Below, in pieces: positions 35,534 to 44,729 of a stretch of DNA of 64,000 nucleotides. Positions within the stretch are counted from its first letter, which is position 1, and each line of letters begins with the position of its first letter. The stretch is taken from assembly GCA_963754285.1 (NCBI GenBank), contig CAVWFN010000007.1, positions 62,001 to 126,000 of the forward strand, given 5' to 3'. Both the position numbers and the translations under genes were made by a program. This DNA comes from RYN-133 sp963754285. GTDB lineage: Bacteria > Actinomycetota > Actinomycetes > Mycobacteriales > Jatrophihabitantaceae. Below the pieces are notes generated by a model. That model was not told the DNA's origin and did no database searches. It was given only the letters and a program-made list of their open reading frames with translations.

Positions 35534-36196
35534 ATGGTGCGACGTGTCAAGCAGGACACCCCTCCGCGACGCAGTTACGACAGCAGCAGCCGGCGGCGGC
35601 GCGCAGAGGCGACCCGCGCAGCAGTGATCGACGCGGCGCGAGTCGCGTTTCTCGACCACGGTTACGCCGCCACCTCGATACCGATGATCGCTACCGCGGC
35701 CGGCGTATCGCCCGAACTGGTCTACAAATCGATCGGCGCGAAGCCGGCGGTGCTCAAAGCCGTCTTCGACACCTCCGTCACCGGCGACAGCGAGCCGGTC
35801 GCGCTGCAACAGCGGCCGAGCATCCTGGCCATGAAAGCAATGACCGACGCTGCCCAGCTCCTGGCGACCTACGCTGAGCTCGCTGTCAGCGTCATGACCC
35901 GGCTCTCGCCGATCTACAGCTTGGCGCGCGACGCGGCAGCAAACGACCCCGCCGCCGGCACGGTTGTCGAGCAGATGAACAGCGAACGTCTCACGGGCAT
36001 GACAGCACTGGCCGCCCAACTCACGAGCCTCGGCCAACTCAAACCTGAGCTCACCCCGCACGAGGTACGCGACATCCTCTGGACCTACAACTCGCCAGAA
36101 CTGTTCGAACTACTCGTGCACAAGCGCCGGTGGGCAGGCGAACGCTACACGCGGTTCCTCCGAGACGCCCTGATCAACGCCTTGCTGCAACGCTGA
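35534..36196 (+). CDS. TetR family transcriptional regulator
   Basis: The ATG at 35534 gives 220 residues. The helix-turn-helix is clear (RRRRAEATRAAVIDAARVAF then ATSIPMIATAAGVSPELVYK), followed by a helical domain with a long Ala-rich ligand region (LATYAELAVSVMTRLSPIYS). An upstream extension exists in frame but would cover the operator sites, so I reject it. Target is most likely the divergent SnoaL-like gene and itself; ligand unknown. Confidence 0.88.
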   Translation: MVRRVKQDTPPRRSYDSSSRRRRAEATRAAVIDAARVAFLDHGYAATSIPMIATAAGVSPELVYKSIGAKPAVLKAVFDTSVTGDSEPVALQQRPSILAMKAMTDAAQLLATYAELAVSVMTRLSPIYSLARDAAANDPAAGTVVEQMNSERLTGMTALAAQLTSLGQLKPELTPHEVRDILWTYNSPELFELLVHKRRWAGERYTRFLRDALINALLQR

Positions 36197-36289
36197 CCCG
36201 CTTTCCTCTCACATGACCGCTTCTGCCGCATAGCGGGCCGAACGGAGGGAAGGCTTGATCGACTCGTCGCACCCGAGCAGTACGTGCGG

Positions 36290-37379
36290 CTAGAGCGTCT
36301 GGAACTCGCCGATCAGCGGAAACAGCGACGGCCCCATCTCTACCTGCGTGAGCAGTACGGCAACTCTGCCGTCGGGGTCGGCGAAGAAGTCGGTGCCTTG
36401 GCCGCCGGACCAGCCGAAGCGGCCGGCGTGTTCGCCCTGGGTCTGCACGGCGACGCCGAAGCCCCAGCCCATGGCCGACCAGAAGCCCGGGAAGAAGCTT
36501 TCGGGGGTCTTGCAGGCGGCCGGGACCTGGTCGGTTCGCAGCAGCGAGAGGTGTTCTGGCGAAACGAGAGTGCCGGTGACGAGCGCTCGGACGAAGCGGT
36601 GGAAGTCCGACGCGGTCGAGACGAGTTCGCCATCACTGACGTCGAAGGGCGGCGGGCCCGGCGGAGAAGCCGCCGCCGGCGGGCTCGGTCTCGACCAGGC
36701 CGTCGTCGGTGTGGCGGTACGCCGCAGGGAGGCGATCGAGCTTGTCGGTCGGAACCCAGAACGCGGTATCGGGCATGTCGAGCGGGCCGAACAGGTCGTC
36801 GTCGAGATGCTCGCCGAGCGGACGGCCGGTCAGCCGCGACAGCAGAATCCCCAGCACAGAGAACGAATGGTGGTAGCGCCAGCCCTCCCCCGGTTGGTAC
36901 GCGAGGGGAAGCGATGCGAGGCGCCGCAGGAATTCGTCGGCACCGAACGACGGGGGCACCGGGCCGGCCTCCGTGCCGTTGTCGAACATCGCCTTCTGCA
37001 GCGGCGACTCCTCGAGCTGCATGCCGTACCCCGACGTGTTGGTCAGCAGGTGTCGCAGCGTGATGTCGTGATCGGCAGCGACCGTGTCGTCCAACGGCGA
37101 CGTCGGCGTGCGCAGCACGCGGCGATCGGCCAGCTCCGGCAGCCACTCGACAACACGGCTGTCGAGTTCGATCCGTCCTGCTTCGACCAACCGCAGCGCC
37201 GCGACCGAGGTCACCACCTTGGTCATCGACTGGATGCGCACGATCGCATCGGCCGGCATCGGCGCGCCGCCGATCGACAGCACTCCCGCGGTAGCGATCT
37301 CGGCGTCGTCGTAGCCCACCGCAGCGACAGCGCCCGGGATCGTCCCCGCCTCGACGTGCCGCGCCAGAAATTCCTGCAC
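36290..37379 (-). pseudogene. Serine hydrolase, class C beta-lactamase-related, frameshifted
   Basis: From GTG 37379 the protein shows the active-site SMTK (Ser51, Lys54), HLLTNTSGYG, and the Tyr region GWRYHHSFSVLGILLSRLTG, up to EPAGGGFSAG. Near 36655 one extra C in a GGGCCC run moves the frame by +1, after which FDVSDGELVSTASDFHRFVR and the C-terminal MGWGFGVAVQTQGEHAGRFG follow to the stop at 36290. Length 1090 is three times 363 plus one. The intact form (about 362 residues) would be an esterase or beta-lactamase-like hydrolase; no signal peptide is seen. Its start overlaps the M48 protease stop by one base. Confidence 0.82.
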
Positions 37380-38494
37380 TAGATTCCCGGGTCTTCCGAC
37401 GACTCCTCTGCAGGCGGCTCGTCGGCCGCCGGTTCGTCGGCCGGCGCCTCGTCGGATGCCGTGCGCGCGGTCTTGCGGTTGAGCCAGTCGACGAGGTTGT
37501 CGGCCGCGTTACCGAGGGTCGTCCCGACGTTGCGCATCGCACCCACCAGCGGGTCGGTCGACTCTTCGATGCGCTTGCGATACGACCGAACGGCCTCGCG
37601 GGCCGAGTCGCCGACACTGGCATGCGGGTCGTCGTCGCGATGCGGATAGTCGCCCGACAGGATCGCGCGGTACTCCTCCGACTCGCTCCAGCGCTTCAGC
37701 TCGGCAGCACGAACCACTGCGAACGGATGCGTGGCCCGCTCGGTGTTGAGCAGCTTCAACACGCCGTCGCGCAGATCGCCCGAGCTCTCGTAGTCGGCCG
37801 CCTGCTCGAGGAACGCATCGACGTCGATCTCGTCGAGATGCGCGCCGCCGGCGAGCTTCATCTGCGTGCGCAGGCCAGGCTGGAAATCCTGCACCGCGAG
37901 CAGGCCGGCGCGGTCGCCGGACAGCTCAGCCTTGCGCTGCCACTCGCGTAGGGCCGCGATCAGCCCGCGCAGCCCGAGCGCGCCGCCGGGCAGCCAGCCG
38001 ATCGCACCCACGAGATTCAGCAGGTGCATCAGCATCGACTGGTACAGCGCATGCCCCGACATCGCGTGTCCGGCCTCGTGACCGAGCACGAACCGGCGCT
38101 CTTCGTCGTCGGTGATCTCGTACAGACCGCTGCTCACCACGATGAACGGACGATCAACGCCGAGCGTGAACGCCTGGGGCTGCGGGTCGTTGTAGACGTA
38201 GAGCTCGGGACGTTCCATGTCGAGCGTGACGGCGACCTCGTCCATGATCGTGTTCAGCCCGCTGAACTGGCGCGGCCCGACGCGGCACGATGACGACAGA
38301 TAGACGAGGCGGTACTGCCGCTCGCGCAGCAGCCCCGACGCGACCCGCAGCACCTGGTCGAAACCCGGGATGGCGCGCAGCGCGGTCAGGGCCGTGCGGT
38401 CGGCCGGGTGTTCGAAGGCCCGGGAGCTGATGCCGGTAAGAATTGCTCGTCCGGACGCGTCAACAGCTACCGCCGGTTCAGGTGTTTCGCTCAT
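37379..38494 (-). CDS. M48 family metallopeptidase
   Basis: The 371-residue protein has the zinc motif HEAGH (residues 139-143) after YNDPQPQAFTLGVDRPFIVV, and the third ligand region in AELSGDRAGLLAV. A short hydrophobic stretch (MLMHLLNLVGAIGWLPGGAL) follows HEAGH. The C-terminal 60 residues are acidic and Pro/Ala/Glu-rich (EAPADEPAADEPPAEESSED), probably flexible. M48 proteases include HtpX-like quality-control enzymes, but this one lacks HtpX's paired N-terminal helices. Downstream the serine-hydrolase gene is coupled to it. Confidence 0.88.
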   Translation of the reverse strand: MSETPEPAVAVDASGRAILTGISSRAFEHPADRTALTALRAIPGFDQVLRVASGLLRERQYRLVYLSSSCRVGPRQFSGLNTIMDEVAVTLDMERPELYVYNDPQPQAFTLGVDRPFIVVSSGLYEITDDEERRFVLGHEAGHAMSGHALYQSMLMHLLNLVGAIGWLPGGALGLRGLIAALREWQRKAELSGDRAGLLAVQDFQPGLRTQMKLAGGAHLDEIDVDAFLEQAADYESSGDLRDGVLKLLNTERATHPFAVVRAAELKRWSESEEYRAILSGDYPHRDDDPHASVGDSAREAVRSYRKRIEESTDPLVGAMRNVGTTLGNAADNLVDWLNRKTARTASDEAPADEPAADEPPAEESSEDPGI

Positions 38495-38666
38495 ACGGCC
38501 ATCCTCCGGCGATCATGCGCGACGCGCCAGGGCACGGCGGAAGTCAGATCGTGACGGGTCCGCCCGGCTGTGATTGGGGGAAGGGCGGCTGGTGGCCGGT
38601 CGCGCGGGTCGGGCGTAGCGTTCCGGCATCCCCGGGCGCGGGGCCCGGGCAATCAGGGGGGTAGCC

Positions 38667-39155
38667 GTGAGGGGTCTGCGTGTCTGGGCGGTGGTAGGTG
38701 CGTTGATGTTGGCGGCAGTGGGGCTGGTGGCCACAGCCGCGGCCGGCTCGGCGAGCGGAGCGGTGCCGACCGAGCACTTCGCCGGGTTGCAGGACAACCC
38801 GAACAGCAACGGCTTTGCGGTGATCATCGGCAACGGGCCGATCCACGACCACGGCAAGGACGTGGTGGTGAACGGGCATACGGACAAGTTCGTGTTCGCG
38901 AAGGGCAGCCTGACGATCCACCACTGGTACACGACCAAGCAGCAGCAGCACTTCGACACGGTCACCTGCTACGGCACCTTCCGGCAGAGCGGCGTCTACC
39001 GGGTTGCCGGCGGCACGGGTGCGTATGCCAACGCTCGCGGCTACGGCAAGTTCACGGTGCGCGGCGCCACGTACGGGTGCAGCGAGAACAAGTCGCCGCA
39101 GGTCTTCCAGCTCACGCTCTACGCATCAGGACCGCTGAGCCTGAACGGGTCCTGA
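38667..39155 (+). CDS. Secreted allene-oxide-cyclase-barrel-like protein, second copy
   Basis: The GTG at 38667 follows AGGGGGG and opens a 162-residue protein with a signal peptide (VWAVVGALMLAAVGLVATAA, cleavage near ASGA). The mature part contains FVFAKGSLTIHHWYTTKQQQ and the barrel signature GVYRVAGGTGAYANARGYGK also seen in the protein at 9665-10108. Two cysteines (VTCYG, TYGCSE) could form a disulfide. The role of these exported barrels is unknown. It sits alone, convergent with dusB. Confidence 0.72.
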   Translation: MRGLRVWAVVGALMLAAVGLVATAAAGSASGAVPTEHFAGLQDNPNSNGFAVIIGNGPIHDHGKDVVVNGHTDKFVFAKGSLTIHHWYTTKQQQHFDTVTCYGTFRQSGVYRVAGGTGAYANARGYGKFTVRGATYGCSENKSPQVFQLTLYASGPLSLNGS

Positions 39156-39175
39156 CCGGCGCATCGGCGAGCGCG

Positions 39176-40288
39176 TCAGCCGCCGCTGTGCGCCAGTTCG
39201 GCCTCGAACGGCACGGCGCGGCTGCCGCGCGAGTCGAGCCAACCCTCGGGAAGAGCCACCGATCGGGCGGCGGAGGTGCGGCCGCGGGGCTGGCCGAGCA
39301 CGGCGTCCGGGAACGGCTGGTCGAGGTCGACCCGGGCAAGCAGATCGTCGAGTTCGGCCAGTGACGACGCCTGTGCCATCGCACTGCGCAGCTCGCCGCC
39401 CACCGCGAATCCCTTGAGATACCAGGCGATGTGCTTGCGGAAGTCGGTGACGCCCCAGCGCTCGTCGTTGGCCCACTCGGCAAGAAGCGAAGCGTGCCGA
39501 CGCATCACCGTCGCCACCTCGGCAAGCGACGGACGGGCGCGGTCGGGACGGCCTGAGAAGGCAGCGCCGAGGTCGCCGAACAGCCACGGGCGGCCGAGAC
39601 AGCCGCGTCCGACGACGACTCCCGCGCACCCGGTGTGCTCGACCATGCGCAGCGCGTCATCGGCCTCCCAGATGTCGCCGTTGCCCAGGACCGGTATGTC
39701 GAGCAGCGAGACCAGGTCGGCGATCGCGTCCCAGTCGGCCGTGCCGCTGTAGAACTGCAACGCGGTGCGGCCGTGCAACGCCACCTGGAACACGCCGGCG
39801 TCCTGCGCGCGTAGGCCGGCCTCGCGATAGGTCACGTGCTCGGCGTCGATACCGACGCGCATCTTCACCGTGACCGGCAGCCCGGCAGCGTTGCGCACCG
39901 CGCTGCGCACGATGTCGTCGAACAAGCCGATGCGCCACGGCAGCGCCGATCCCCCGCCCTTGCGGGTCACCTTCGGCACCGGGCAGCCGAAGTTCAGGTC
40001 GATGTGGTCGGCAAGATCGTCCTCGACGATCATGCGCACGGCGGTGCCGACCACCGTCGGGTCGACGCCGTAGAGCTGGATCGAGCGCGGCTGCTCGCTC
40101 GGCGCGAACCGGATCAGCTTCAGCGTCTTCTCGTTGCGCTCGACCAGTGCCCGGGTCGTGATCATCTCCGACACGAACAGCCCGTCCGGCAGATACGCAC
40201 GGCACAGCGTGCGGAACGCGCTGTTGGTGATGCCCGCCATCGGCGCGAGCACCACTCGCGCACCGAACAGTGGGGTCTTGGTCAGCAT
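39176..40288 (-). CDS. dusB: tRNA-dihydrouridine synthase DusB
   Basis: The 370-residue protein has the FMN/TIM-barrel features of DusB: LAPMAGITNSAFRTLCRAYL at the N-terminus, the catalytic cysteine in NFGCPVPKVTRKGGGSALP, and GVVVGRGCLGRPWLFGD late in the barrel. It reduces specific uridines in tRNA using NADPH. Its start overlaps the glycyl-tRNA synthetase stop by seven bases, so the two tRNA-related genes are translationally coupled. Confidence 0.93.
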   Translation of the reverse strand: MLTKTPLFGARVVLAPMAGITNSAFRTLCRAYLPDGLFVSEMITTRALVERNEKTLKLIRFAPSEQPRSIQLYGVDPTVVGTAVRMIVEDDLADHIDLNFGCPVPKVTRKGGGSALPWRIGLFDDIVRSAVRNAAGLPVTVKMRVGIDAEHVTYREAGLRAQDAGVFQVALHGRTALQFYSGTADWDAIADLVSLLDIPVLGNGDIWEADDALRMVEHTGCAGVVVGRGCLGRPWLFGDLGAAFSGRPDRARPSLAEVATVMRRHASLLAEWANDERWGVTDFRKHIAWYLKGFAVGGELRSAMAQASSLAELDDLLARVDLDQPFPDAVLGQPRGRTSAARSVALPEGWLDSRGSRAVPFEAELAHSGG

Positions 40289-41691
40289 CCGACCAGACGC
40301 GCAGCCAGGTAGCCCTCGACCTGGTCGAGCGCCACTCGCTCCTGGGTCATCGAGTCACGCTCGCGGACGGTCACGGCCTGGTCGTCGAGCGACTCGAAGT
40401 CGACGGTTACGCAGAACGGTGTGCCGATCTCATCCTGACGTCGATACCGACGGCCGATCGCCTGGGCATCGTCGAAGTCGACGTTCCAGTTCTTGCGCAG
40501 GGTCGCCGCCAAGTCACGCGCCATCGGCGACAGGTCGGCGTTGCGCGACAACGGCAGCACCGCGGCCTTCACTGGGGCAAGTCGACGATCGAGGCGCAGC
40601 ACGGTGCGCTTCTCCATGACGCCCTTCGCGTTCGGCGCCTCGTCCTCGGTGTAGGCGTCGAGCAGGAACGCCAGCACCGCACGCGTCAGACCGGCCGCCG
40701 GCTCGATCACGTACGGCGTCCAGCGCTCGTTCTTCTCTTGGTCGAAGTAGGTCAGGTCGGCACCCGAGTGCTTCGAGTGCGTCCGCAGGTCGAAGTCGGT
40801 GCGATTGGCGATGCCCTCGAGTTCGGCGAACTCAGACCCGCCGAAGCCGAAGCGGTACTCGATGTCGACCGTGCGCGTCGAGTAGTGCGACAGCTTCTCT
40901 TTCGGGTGCTCGAAGAAGCGCAGGTTCTCGGCGTCGATGCCGAGATCGACGTACCAGTTCCAGCGCTGCTCGAGCCAGTACTCGTGCCACTTCTCGTCGG
41001 TGCCCGGCTCGACGAAGAACTCCATCTCCATCTGCTCGAACTCACGCGTGCGGAAGATGAAGTTGCCCGGCGTGATCTCGTTGCGGAAGCTCTTGCCGGT
41101 CTGCGCGATGCCGAACGGCGGCTTCTTGCGCGCTGTCGTCATCACGTTGAGGAAGTTGACGAAGATGCCCTGCGCCGTCTCGGGACGCAGGTAGTGCAGC
41201 GCCGACTCGTCCTCGACCGGGCCGAGATAGGTGCGCAGCATGCCGTTGAACGGACGCGGTTCGGTCCACTGCCCGCGCGTGCCGCAGTTCGGGCAGGCGA
41301 TCTCGGCTGCAACTCTTCCTGGGGCCGAACCTTCGGCTGGACGGCCCTTGCGCGCCTCGAACTCCTCCTCGAGCTGGTCGGCACGGAAGCGGCGGTGGCA
41401 GTGCAGGCACTCGGTGAGCGGGTCACTGAAGGTCGCAACGTGGCCGGACGCCTCCCACACCTGCGACGAGAGGATCACCGCCGAGTCGATGCCGACGATG
41501 TCGTCGCGGCCGGTGACCATCGTGCGCCACCACTGCCGACGGACGTTCTCTTTCAGTTCGACGCCGAGCGGGCCGTAGTCCCAGGCGGACCGGGTTCCGC
41601 CGTAGATCTCGCTGGACGCAAAGACGAATCCGCGCCGTTTGCTGAGGTTGACGACGGCGTCATTGCGGGCTGCGGATGAGCTGGCGGGCAC
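40282..41691 (-). CDS. glyS: Glycyl-tRNA synthetase (dimeric alpha2 type)
   Basis: The 469-residue protein begins with GTG after a GGAG box. It shows class II aaRS motifs: motif 1 region FVFASSEIYGGTRSAWDYGP, motif 2 SFRNEITPGNFIFRTREFEQ, and motif 3 AAGLTRAVLAFLLDAYTED. A zinc-knuckle insertion (CLHCH ... CPNCG) and the C-terminal anticodon-binding domain are present. It charges tRNA-Gly. The upstream PAP2 frame runs 139 bases into this gene; see findings. Confidence 0.96.
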   Translation of the reverse strand: MPASSSAARNDAVVNLSKRRGFVFASSEIYGGTRSAWDYGPLGVELKENVRRQWWRTMVTGRDDIVGIDSAVILSSQVWEASGHVATFSDPLTECLHCHRRFRADQLEEEFEARKGRPAEGSAPGRVAAEIACPNCGTRGQWTEPRPFNGMLRTYLGPVEDESALHYLRPETAQGIFVNFLNVMTTARKKPPFGIAQTGKSFRNEITPGNFIFRTREFEQMEMEFFVEPGTDEKWHEYWLEQRWNWYVDLGIDAENLRFFEHPKEKLSHYSTRTVDIEYRFGFGGSEFAELEGIANRTDFDLRTHSKHSGADLTYFDQEKNERWTPYVIEPAAGLTRAVLAFLLDAYTEDEAPNAKGVMEKRTVLRLDRRLAPVKAAVLPLSRNADLSPMARDLAATLRKNWNVDFDDAQAIGRRYRRQDEIGTPFCVTVDFESLDDQAVTVRERDSMTQERVALDQVEGYLAARLVGC

Positions 41692-42755
41692 TGATTCTCC
41701 ACGTCTTTCGGGCTCGATGAAGTGCTGGGCGAGTCACCGTCCAGCGTATCCGCCGCCCGCTTGCCCTTTCGCCACCGCTCGATCCGGGATGCCGTCAGGT
41801 GCACGAACACCGCGCAGACCCAGCCCGCCAGCACGTCGGAGGCGTAGTGCTCACCCGAATAGACGAGCGAGAAGCCCATGAAGATCGGATAGAAAACCAG
41901 CAGCGGACGCCACCATTTGTTGACCCGCTTCCACATGAACAGCGAGAAGAGCATGATGCCGCCGGCGTGCAGGGACGGAACGGCGGCGACCTCGTCCGCG
42001 CTGACCCGTCCCTCGTCGATCGCCTGCTGAGCGAAGTGGATCCAGCCGAGGCCGCGGGTGGCGATCTCGTCGATCCATGCGTGCGTGCCCGTCCGGTTGT
42101 GGGTCATCTGCCCGAGCAGGCCGCCGTCGGTTCGGCTGGCGTAACCCATGCAGCCCGGGTTGCTCGGGTGGTTGGCCACCTCGTCCGGCGCGCAACGCGC
42201 GGCAGCCCACGGCGGTGCCGCTGGGATGAGTGCGAAGAAGCCGAACGCGAGGAACGACAGCGGGACGAAGCGCAACGTCCACCGGTAGAAGTCGCGGCGG
42301 CTGCGCAGCCACAACGCGGCCGCGGTCACGTACGGCAGGAAGAAGAACGAGATGTAACACAGCCCGACCAGTACGTCCCACCACTGCACATTCGGGTAGC
42401 GCAGATGCGCCTGAAGCCAGACGGTCGGCTCGTTGCCGAAGAACAGGAACTTGTCGATGGTGATCTGCGGGTACCACCATGTCGGCATGCCGAGCGTGTC
42501 GGAGATCCCGCGCAGGTAGTCATAGACGACGAGCACCGCTCCGAACGGCACGAAGTCGATCACCACCGCGAACACGTTGCGCTTGCCGATGCTCCACGCG
42601 AGCAGGCCGATCGCCAGCCACAGCAGCAGATCCGAGCGCCAGTACGGAATCCCGTCCGTCGCGAGGTCGTAGCCGAACGCGACCGCCCACACCGCCAAGG
42701 CCGTCCACCGCGCGTAGGCCAACACCCTCGGCGTCAGCCAGGCGGGACGCCACAT
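41553..42755 (-). CDS. PAP2-superfamily membrane phosphatase (inositolphosphotransferase Aur1/Ipt1-like)
   Basis: The 400-residue protein has about seven membrane helices and the PAP2_3-type active-site pieces AAVPSLHAGGIMLFSLFMWK and YSGEHYASDVLAGWVCAVF, with no classical first KxxxxxxRP motif. Related proteins transfer or hydrolyse phospholipid head groups at the outer face of the membrane. After IERWRKGKRAADTLDGD the chain becomes low-complexity and continues 139 bases into glyS in another frame. A stop in the third frame lies just after DTLDG, so the true end may be near 41735 with an indel. A GC-rich inverted repeat precedes its start. Confidence 0.8.
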   Translation of the reverse strand: MWRPAWLTPRVLAYARWTALAVWAVAFGYDLATDGIPYWRSDLLLWLAIGLLAWSIGKRNVFAVVIDFVPFGAVLVVYDYLRGISDTLGMPTWWYPQITIDKFLFFGNEPTVWLQAHLRYPNVQWWDVLVGLCYISFFFLPYVTAAALWLRSRRDFYRWTLRFVPLSFLAFGFFALIPAAPPWAAARCAPDEVANHPSNPGCMGYASRTDGGLLGQMTHNRTGTHAWIDEIATRGLGWIHFAQQAIDEGRVSADEVAAVPSLHAGGIMLFSLFMWKRVNKWWRPLLVFYPIFMGFSLVYSGEHYASDVLAGWVCAVFVHLTASRIERWRKGKRAADTLDGDSPSTSSSPKDVENQCPPAHPQPAMTPSSTSANGADSSLRPARSTAEPGPPGTTARSASN

Positions 42756-42760
42756 TTTCG

Positions 42761-42811
42761 GGGCTCCCCGCGAAAACGCGCAGCGTTGTTTGCGGAGCGT
42801 TTCCGCGGGGT
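42761..42811. repeat. Dispersed inverted-repeat element, copy 1
   Basis: Arms CCCCGCGAAAACGC (42766-42779) and GCGTTTCCGCGGGG (42797-42810) match as reverse complements at 13 of 14 positions around a 17-base loop, preceded by GGGGCT. The element fills the gap between the PAP2 start and the next gene's stop. The same pattern, GGGG-T-CCCCGCGGAA...TTTCGTGGGG, recurs in duplicate at 58107-58220. Confidence 0.75.
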
Positions 42812-42815
42812 GATC

Positions 42816-43133
42816 TCATGCCTTGTCGCTCGAATGCACTGTGGTGTCGCCGTCGCCGGACACCTCGAGCAGCGACTCGAACGAACTCGGGACATCGAGC
42901 GCCTCGCCGAGCAGCGGGGTCGCGTGCAGTTTCACCTCGTAGTTGCCCAGCGCACGCCGATACGACCCGACGTTCGTCCACTCGCTGACGAGTACCCAGT
43001 CGTGTTCGTCGTCGGTGCTGCGGCCGACGCTGCCGCGCACGAACCCGGGCCGCGCAGCGAGCACCGCGAGGGCGGCACCGGCACGTTCTTCGAAGCTGTC
43101 GTCACCGGAGCGGAAGTGGGTCACCGAAATCAT
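42816..43133 (-). CDS. Antibiotic biosynthesis monooxygenase (ABM)-fold protein
   Basis: The 105-residue product (MISVTHFRSGDDSFEERAGA) has the ferredoxin-like ABM pattern: ALAVLAARPGFVRGSVGRST, then DWVLVSEWTNVGSYRRALGN. Its ATG overlaps the uppS stop by four bases (ATGA), so it is coupled to isoprenyl synthase translation. Small ABM proteins act as heme-degrading or quinone monooxygenases or have no known reaction; residues that would decide this are not clear here. Confidence 0.75.
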   Translation of the reverse strand: MISVTHFRSGDDSFEERAGAALAVLAARPGFVRGSVGRSTDDEHDWVLVSEWTNVGSYRRALGNYEVKLHATPLLGEALDVPSSFESLLEVSGDGDTTVHSSDKA

Positions 43134-43948
43134 TGCTGGACCTCGACCGGGCCGGCGCCGCCGAAGCGTCGGTTGCGTTGGGCGAACGCGACGCACGCGT
43201 TCCACAGATGCCGCCGATCGAAGTCGGGCCACGGCGTGTCGACGAACTCGAGCTCGGCATAGGCCGACTGCCACAACAAGAAGTTGGACGTGCGCTGCTC
43301 ACCCGAGGTGCGGATGAACAGGTCGACGTCGGGCAGGCCCGGTTCGTCCAGATGGGCGCCGATGGTGCGCTCGTCGATCTTCGCCGGGTTGATCGCGCCC
43401 GCCTGCACCTCGCGCGCGATCTTGCGCACGGCGTCGACGATCTCGGCGCGGCCACCGTAGTTCACGCAGAACTGGAGGGTGAGCCGGTCGTTGTCGCGGG
43501 TGTATTCCTCGGCGTCCTCGAGCTGGTCGATCACGCTGCGCCACAGCCGCGGGCGCCGTCCGGCCCAGCGGATGCGCACGCCGAGCTCGGCGAGCTCGTC
43601 ACGACGGCGGCGGATGACGTCCTTGTTGAAGCCCATCAAGAAGCGCACCTCTTCGGGCGTGCGCCGCCAGTTCTCGGTCGAGAACGCGTAGGAGGAGATG
43701 GTGCCGACGCCGATCTGCATCGCGCCGTAGAGCACGTCCATCAGCGCGGCCTCGCCGGCGCGGTGCCCCTCGGTGCGGGGCAGGCCGCGGCTGTGTGCCC
43801 AACGCCCGTTGCCGTCCATCACGATCGCGACGTGCGCGGGCACCGCGCTCGCCGGAAGCTCCGGTGGTTGTGCGCCGGACGGGTGCGGCGGCGGCTCGGG
43901 CCACTCACGGCGCCGTCCGCGACCGAAGCGAACGGCGGGTGAATTCAT
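43130..43948 (-). CDS. uppS: Isoprenyl transferase (undecaprenyl/decaprenyl diphosphate synthase)
   Basis: The 272-residue protein has all cis-prenyltransferase regions: VAIVMDGNGRWAHSRGLPRT with the catalytic Asp, HRAGEAALMDVLYG, ISSYAFSTENWRRTPEEVRF, and the C-terminal DLFIRTSGEQRTSNFLLWQS. It makes the long-chain polyprenyl diphosphate carrier for cell-wall synthesis. In mycobacteria the homologue (Rv2361c) lies next to recO, as it nearly does here. An extra Pro-rich N-terminus of about 30 residues precedes the conserved domain. Confidence 0.96.
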   Translation of the reverse strand: MNSPAVRFGRGRRREWPEPPPHPSGAQPPELPASAVPAHVAIVMDGNGRWAHSRGLPRTEGHRAGEAALMDVLYGAMQIGVGTISSYAFSTENWRRTPEEVRFLMGFNKDVIRRRRDELAELGVRIRWAGRRPRLWRSVIDQLEDAEEYTRDNDRLTLQFCVNYGGRAEIVDAVRKIAREVQAGAINPAKIDERTIGAHLDEPGLPDVDLFIRTSGEQRTSNFLLWQSAYAELEFVDTPWPDFDRRHLWNACVAFAQRNRRFGGAGPVEVQQ

Positions 43949-43957
43949 CCCGACAGG

Positions 43958-44719
43958 CTATCCCGCGGCCGACCTTGCTTCGATCGCGTCGAGGTCACGC
44001 AGCGCGTAGCGCAGGTGCTCCCATTCCTCGCCCAGGATGACGTGCAGGCACGACCGCACGGACAGCTGATGCTCGGGCGCCCACGGGTCTGTGCGCGGCT
44101 CGTCGAGCACCTCTGGAGTGACGGTCGCGAGGAAGTCACGCACCATCGTCACGCGTCCGGCCCGCGCCTCGAGCACCTCGTCGTAGGACGGCTCTGTGGT
44201 CGTGAACACCGACGTGTCGAATCCCTCGGCGGCGGCGGACGAGTAGGTCTGTCCGAGCGGGTGGTAGGGGTCGTCGAGCTGCAGGGCCGTGCTGCGCAGC
44301 CAGACATCGGTCGCGAACACGAGGTGTCGCAGCGTCTGCGCGAACGACCACTCCTCGCCGACCGCAACGTCAACCGTGCCTGCCGGCATGGACCTGACCC
44401 GATCGATCGCGGTCGCCCAGGCACGTTCGAGTGCGCTCCACGCGGCACGAAGTCCGTCAGGGTCACGCGCCTCGCGCAGCTCACGCCCCGGGAAGCGTGC
44501 ATTGAGTTCGGCGTCGACGAAAGGCATGACGTCAACGCCGTTGACGACGAACGTGGCGCCGCCCTCGAACAGCCACGGTGAGTCGACCTCGGCGTTGGCG
44601 ACCTCGACGCCGCGCATCACGATGTCGTTGAGATCGCAGGCCACGAACCGTGCGCCGCGGAGGTTCACGCCCCGGAATCGGGCGTCCTTCAGGTTGTCGG
44701 ACCTGTCGAACGTCGCCAC
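43958..44719 (-). CDS. Pentapeptide-repeat plus DinB-fold protein
   Basis: The GTG at 44719, seven bases after AGGGAG, gives 253 residues. Residues about 10-50 contain a short pentapeptide-repeat array (ARFRGVNLRGARFVACDLND), and residues about 90-245 a DinB four-helix bundle with metal-binding histidines in LRHLVFATDVWLRS and LHVILGEEWEHLRYAL. The combination occurs in actinobacterial DinB-family proteins of unknown activity, presumed thiol-dependent. It lies between recO (stop 11 bases upstream) and uppS in one transcription unit. Confidence 0.8.
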   Translation of the reverse strand: MATFDRSDNLKDARFRGVNLRGARFVACDLNDIVMRGVEVANAEVDSPWLFEGGATFVVNGVDVMPFVDAELNARFPGRELREARDPDGLRAAWSALERAWATAIDRVRSMPAGTVDVAVGEEWSFAQTLRHLVFATDVWLRSTALQLDDPYHPLGQTYSSAAAEGFDTSVFTTTEPSYDEVLEARAGRVTMVRDFLATVTPEVLDEPRTDPWAPEHQLSVRSCLHVILGEEWEHLRYALRDLDAIEARSAAG

Positions 44720-44729
44720 GAGATTCTCC

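Noticed and set aside
38632..38651. GC-rich inverted repeat (CCCGGGC/GCCCGGG) before the secreted barrel gene
   Set aside because: Arms are only seven bases in a region of very high GC, no T-run, and it lies upstream of a gene; not enough for a terminator or operator call.
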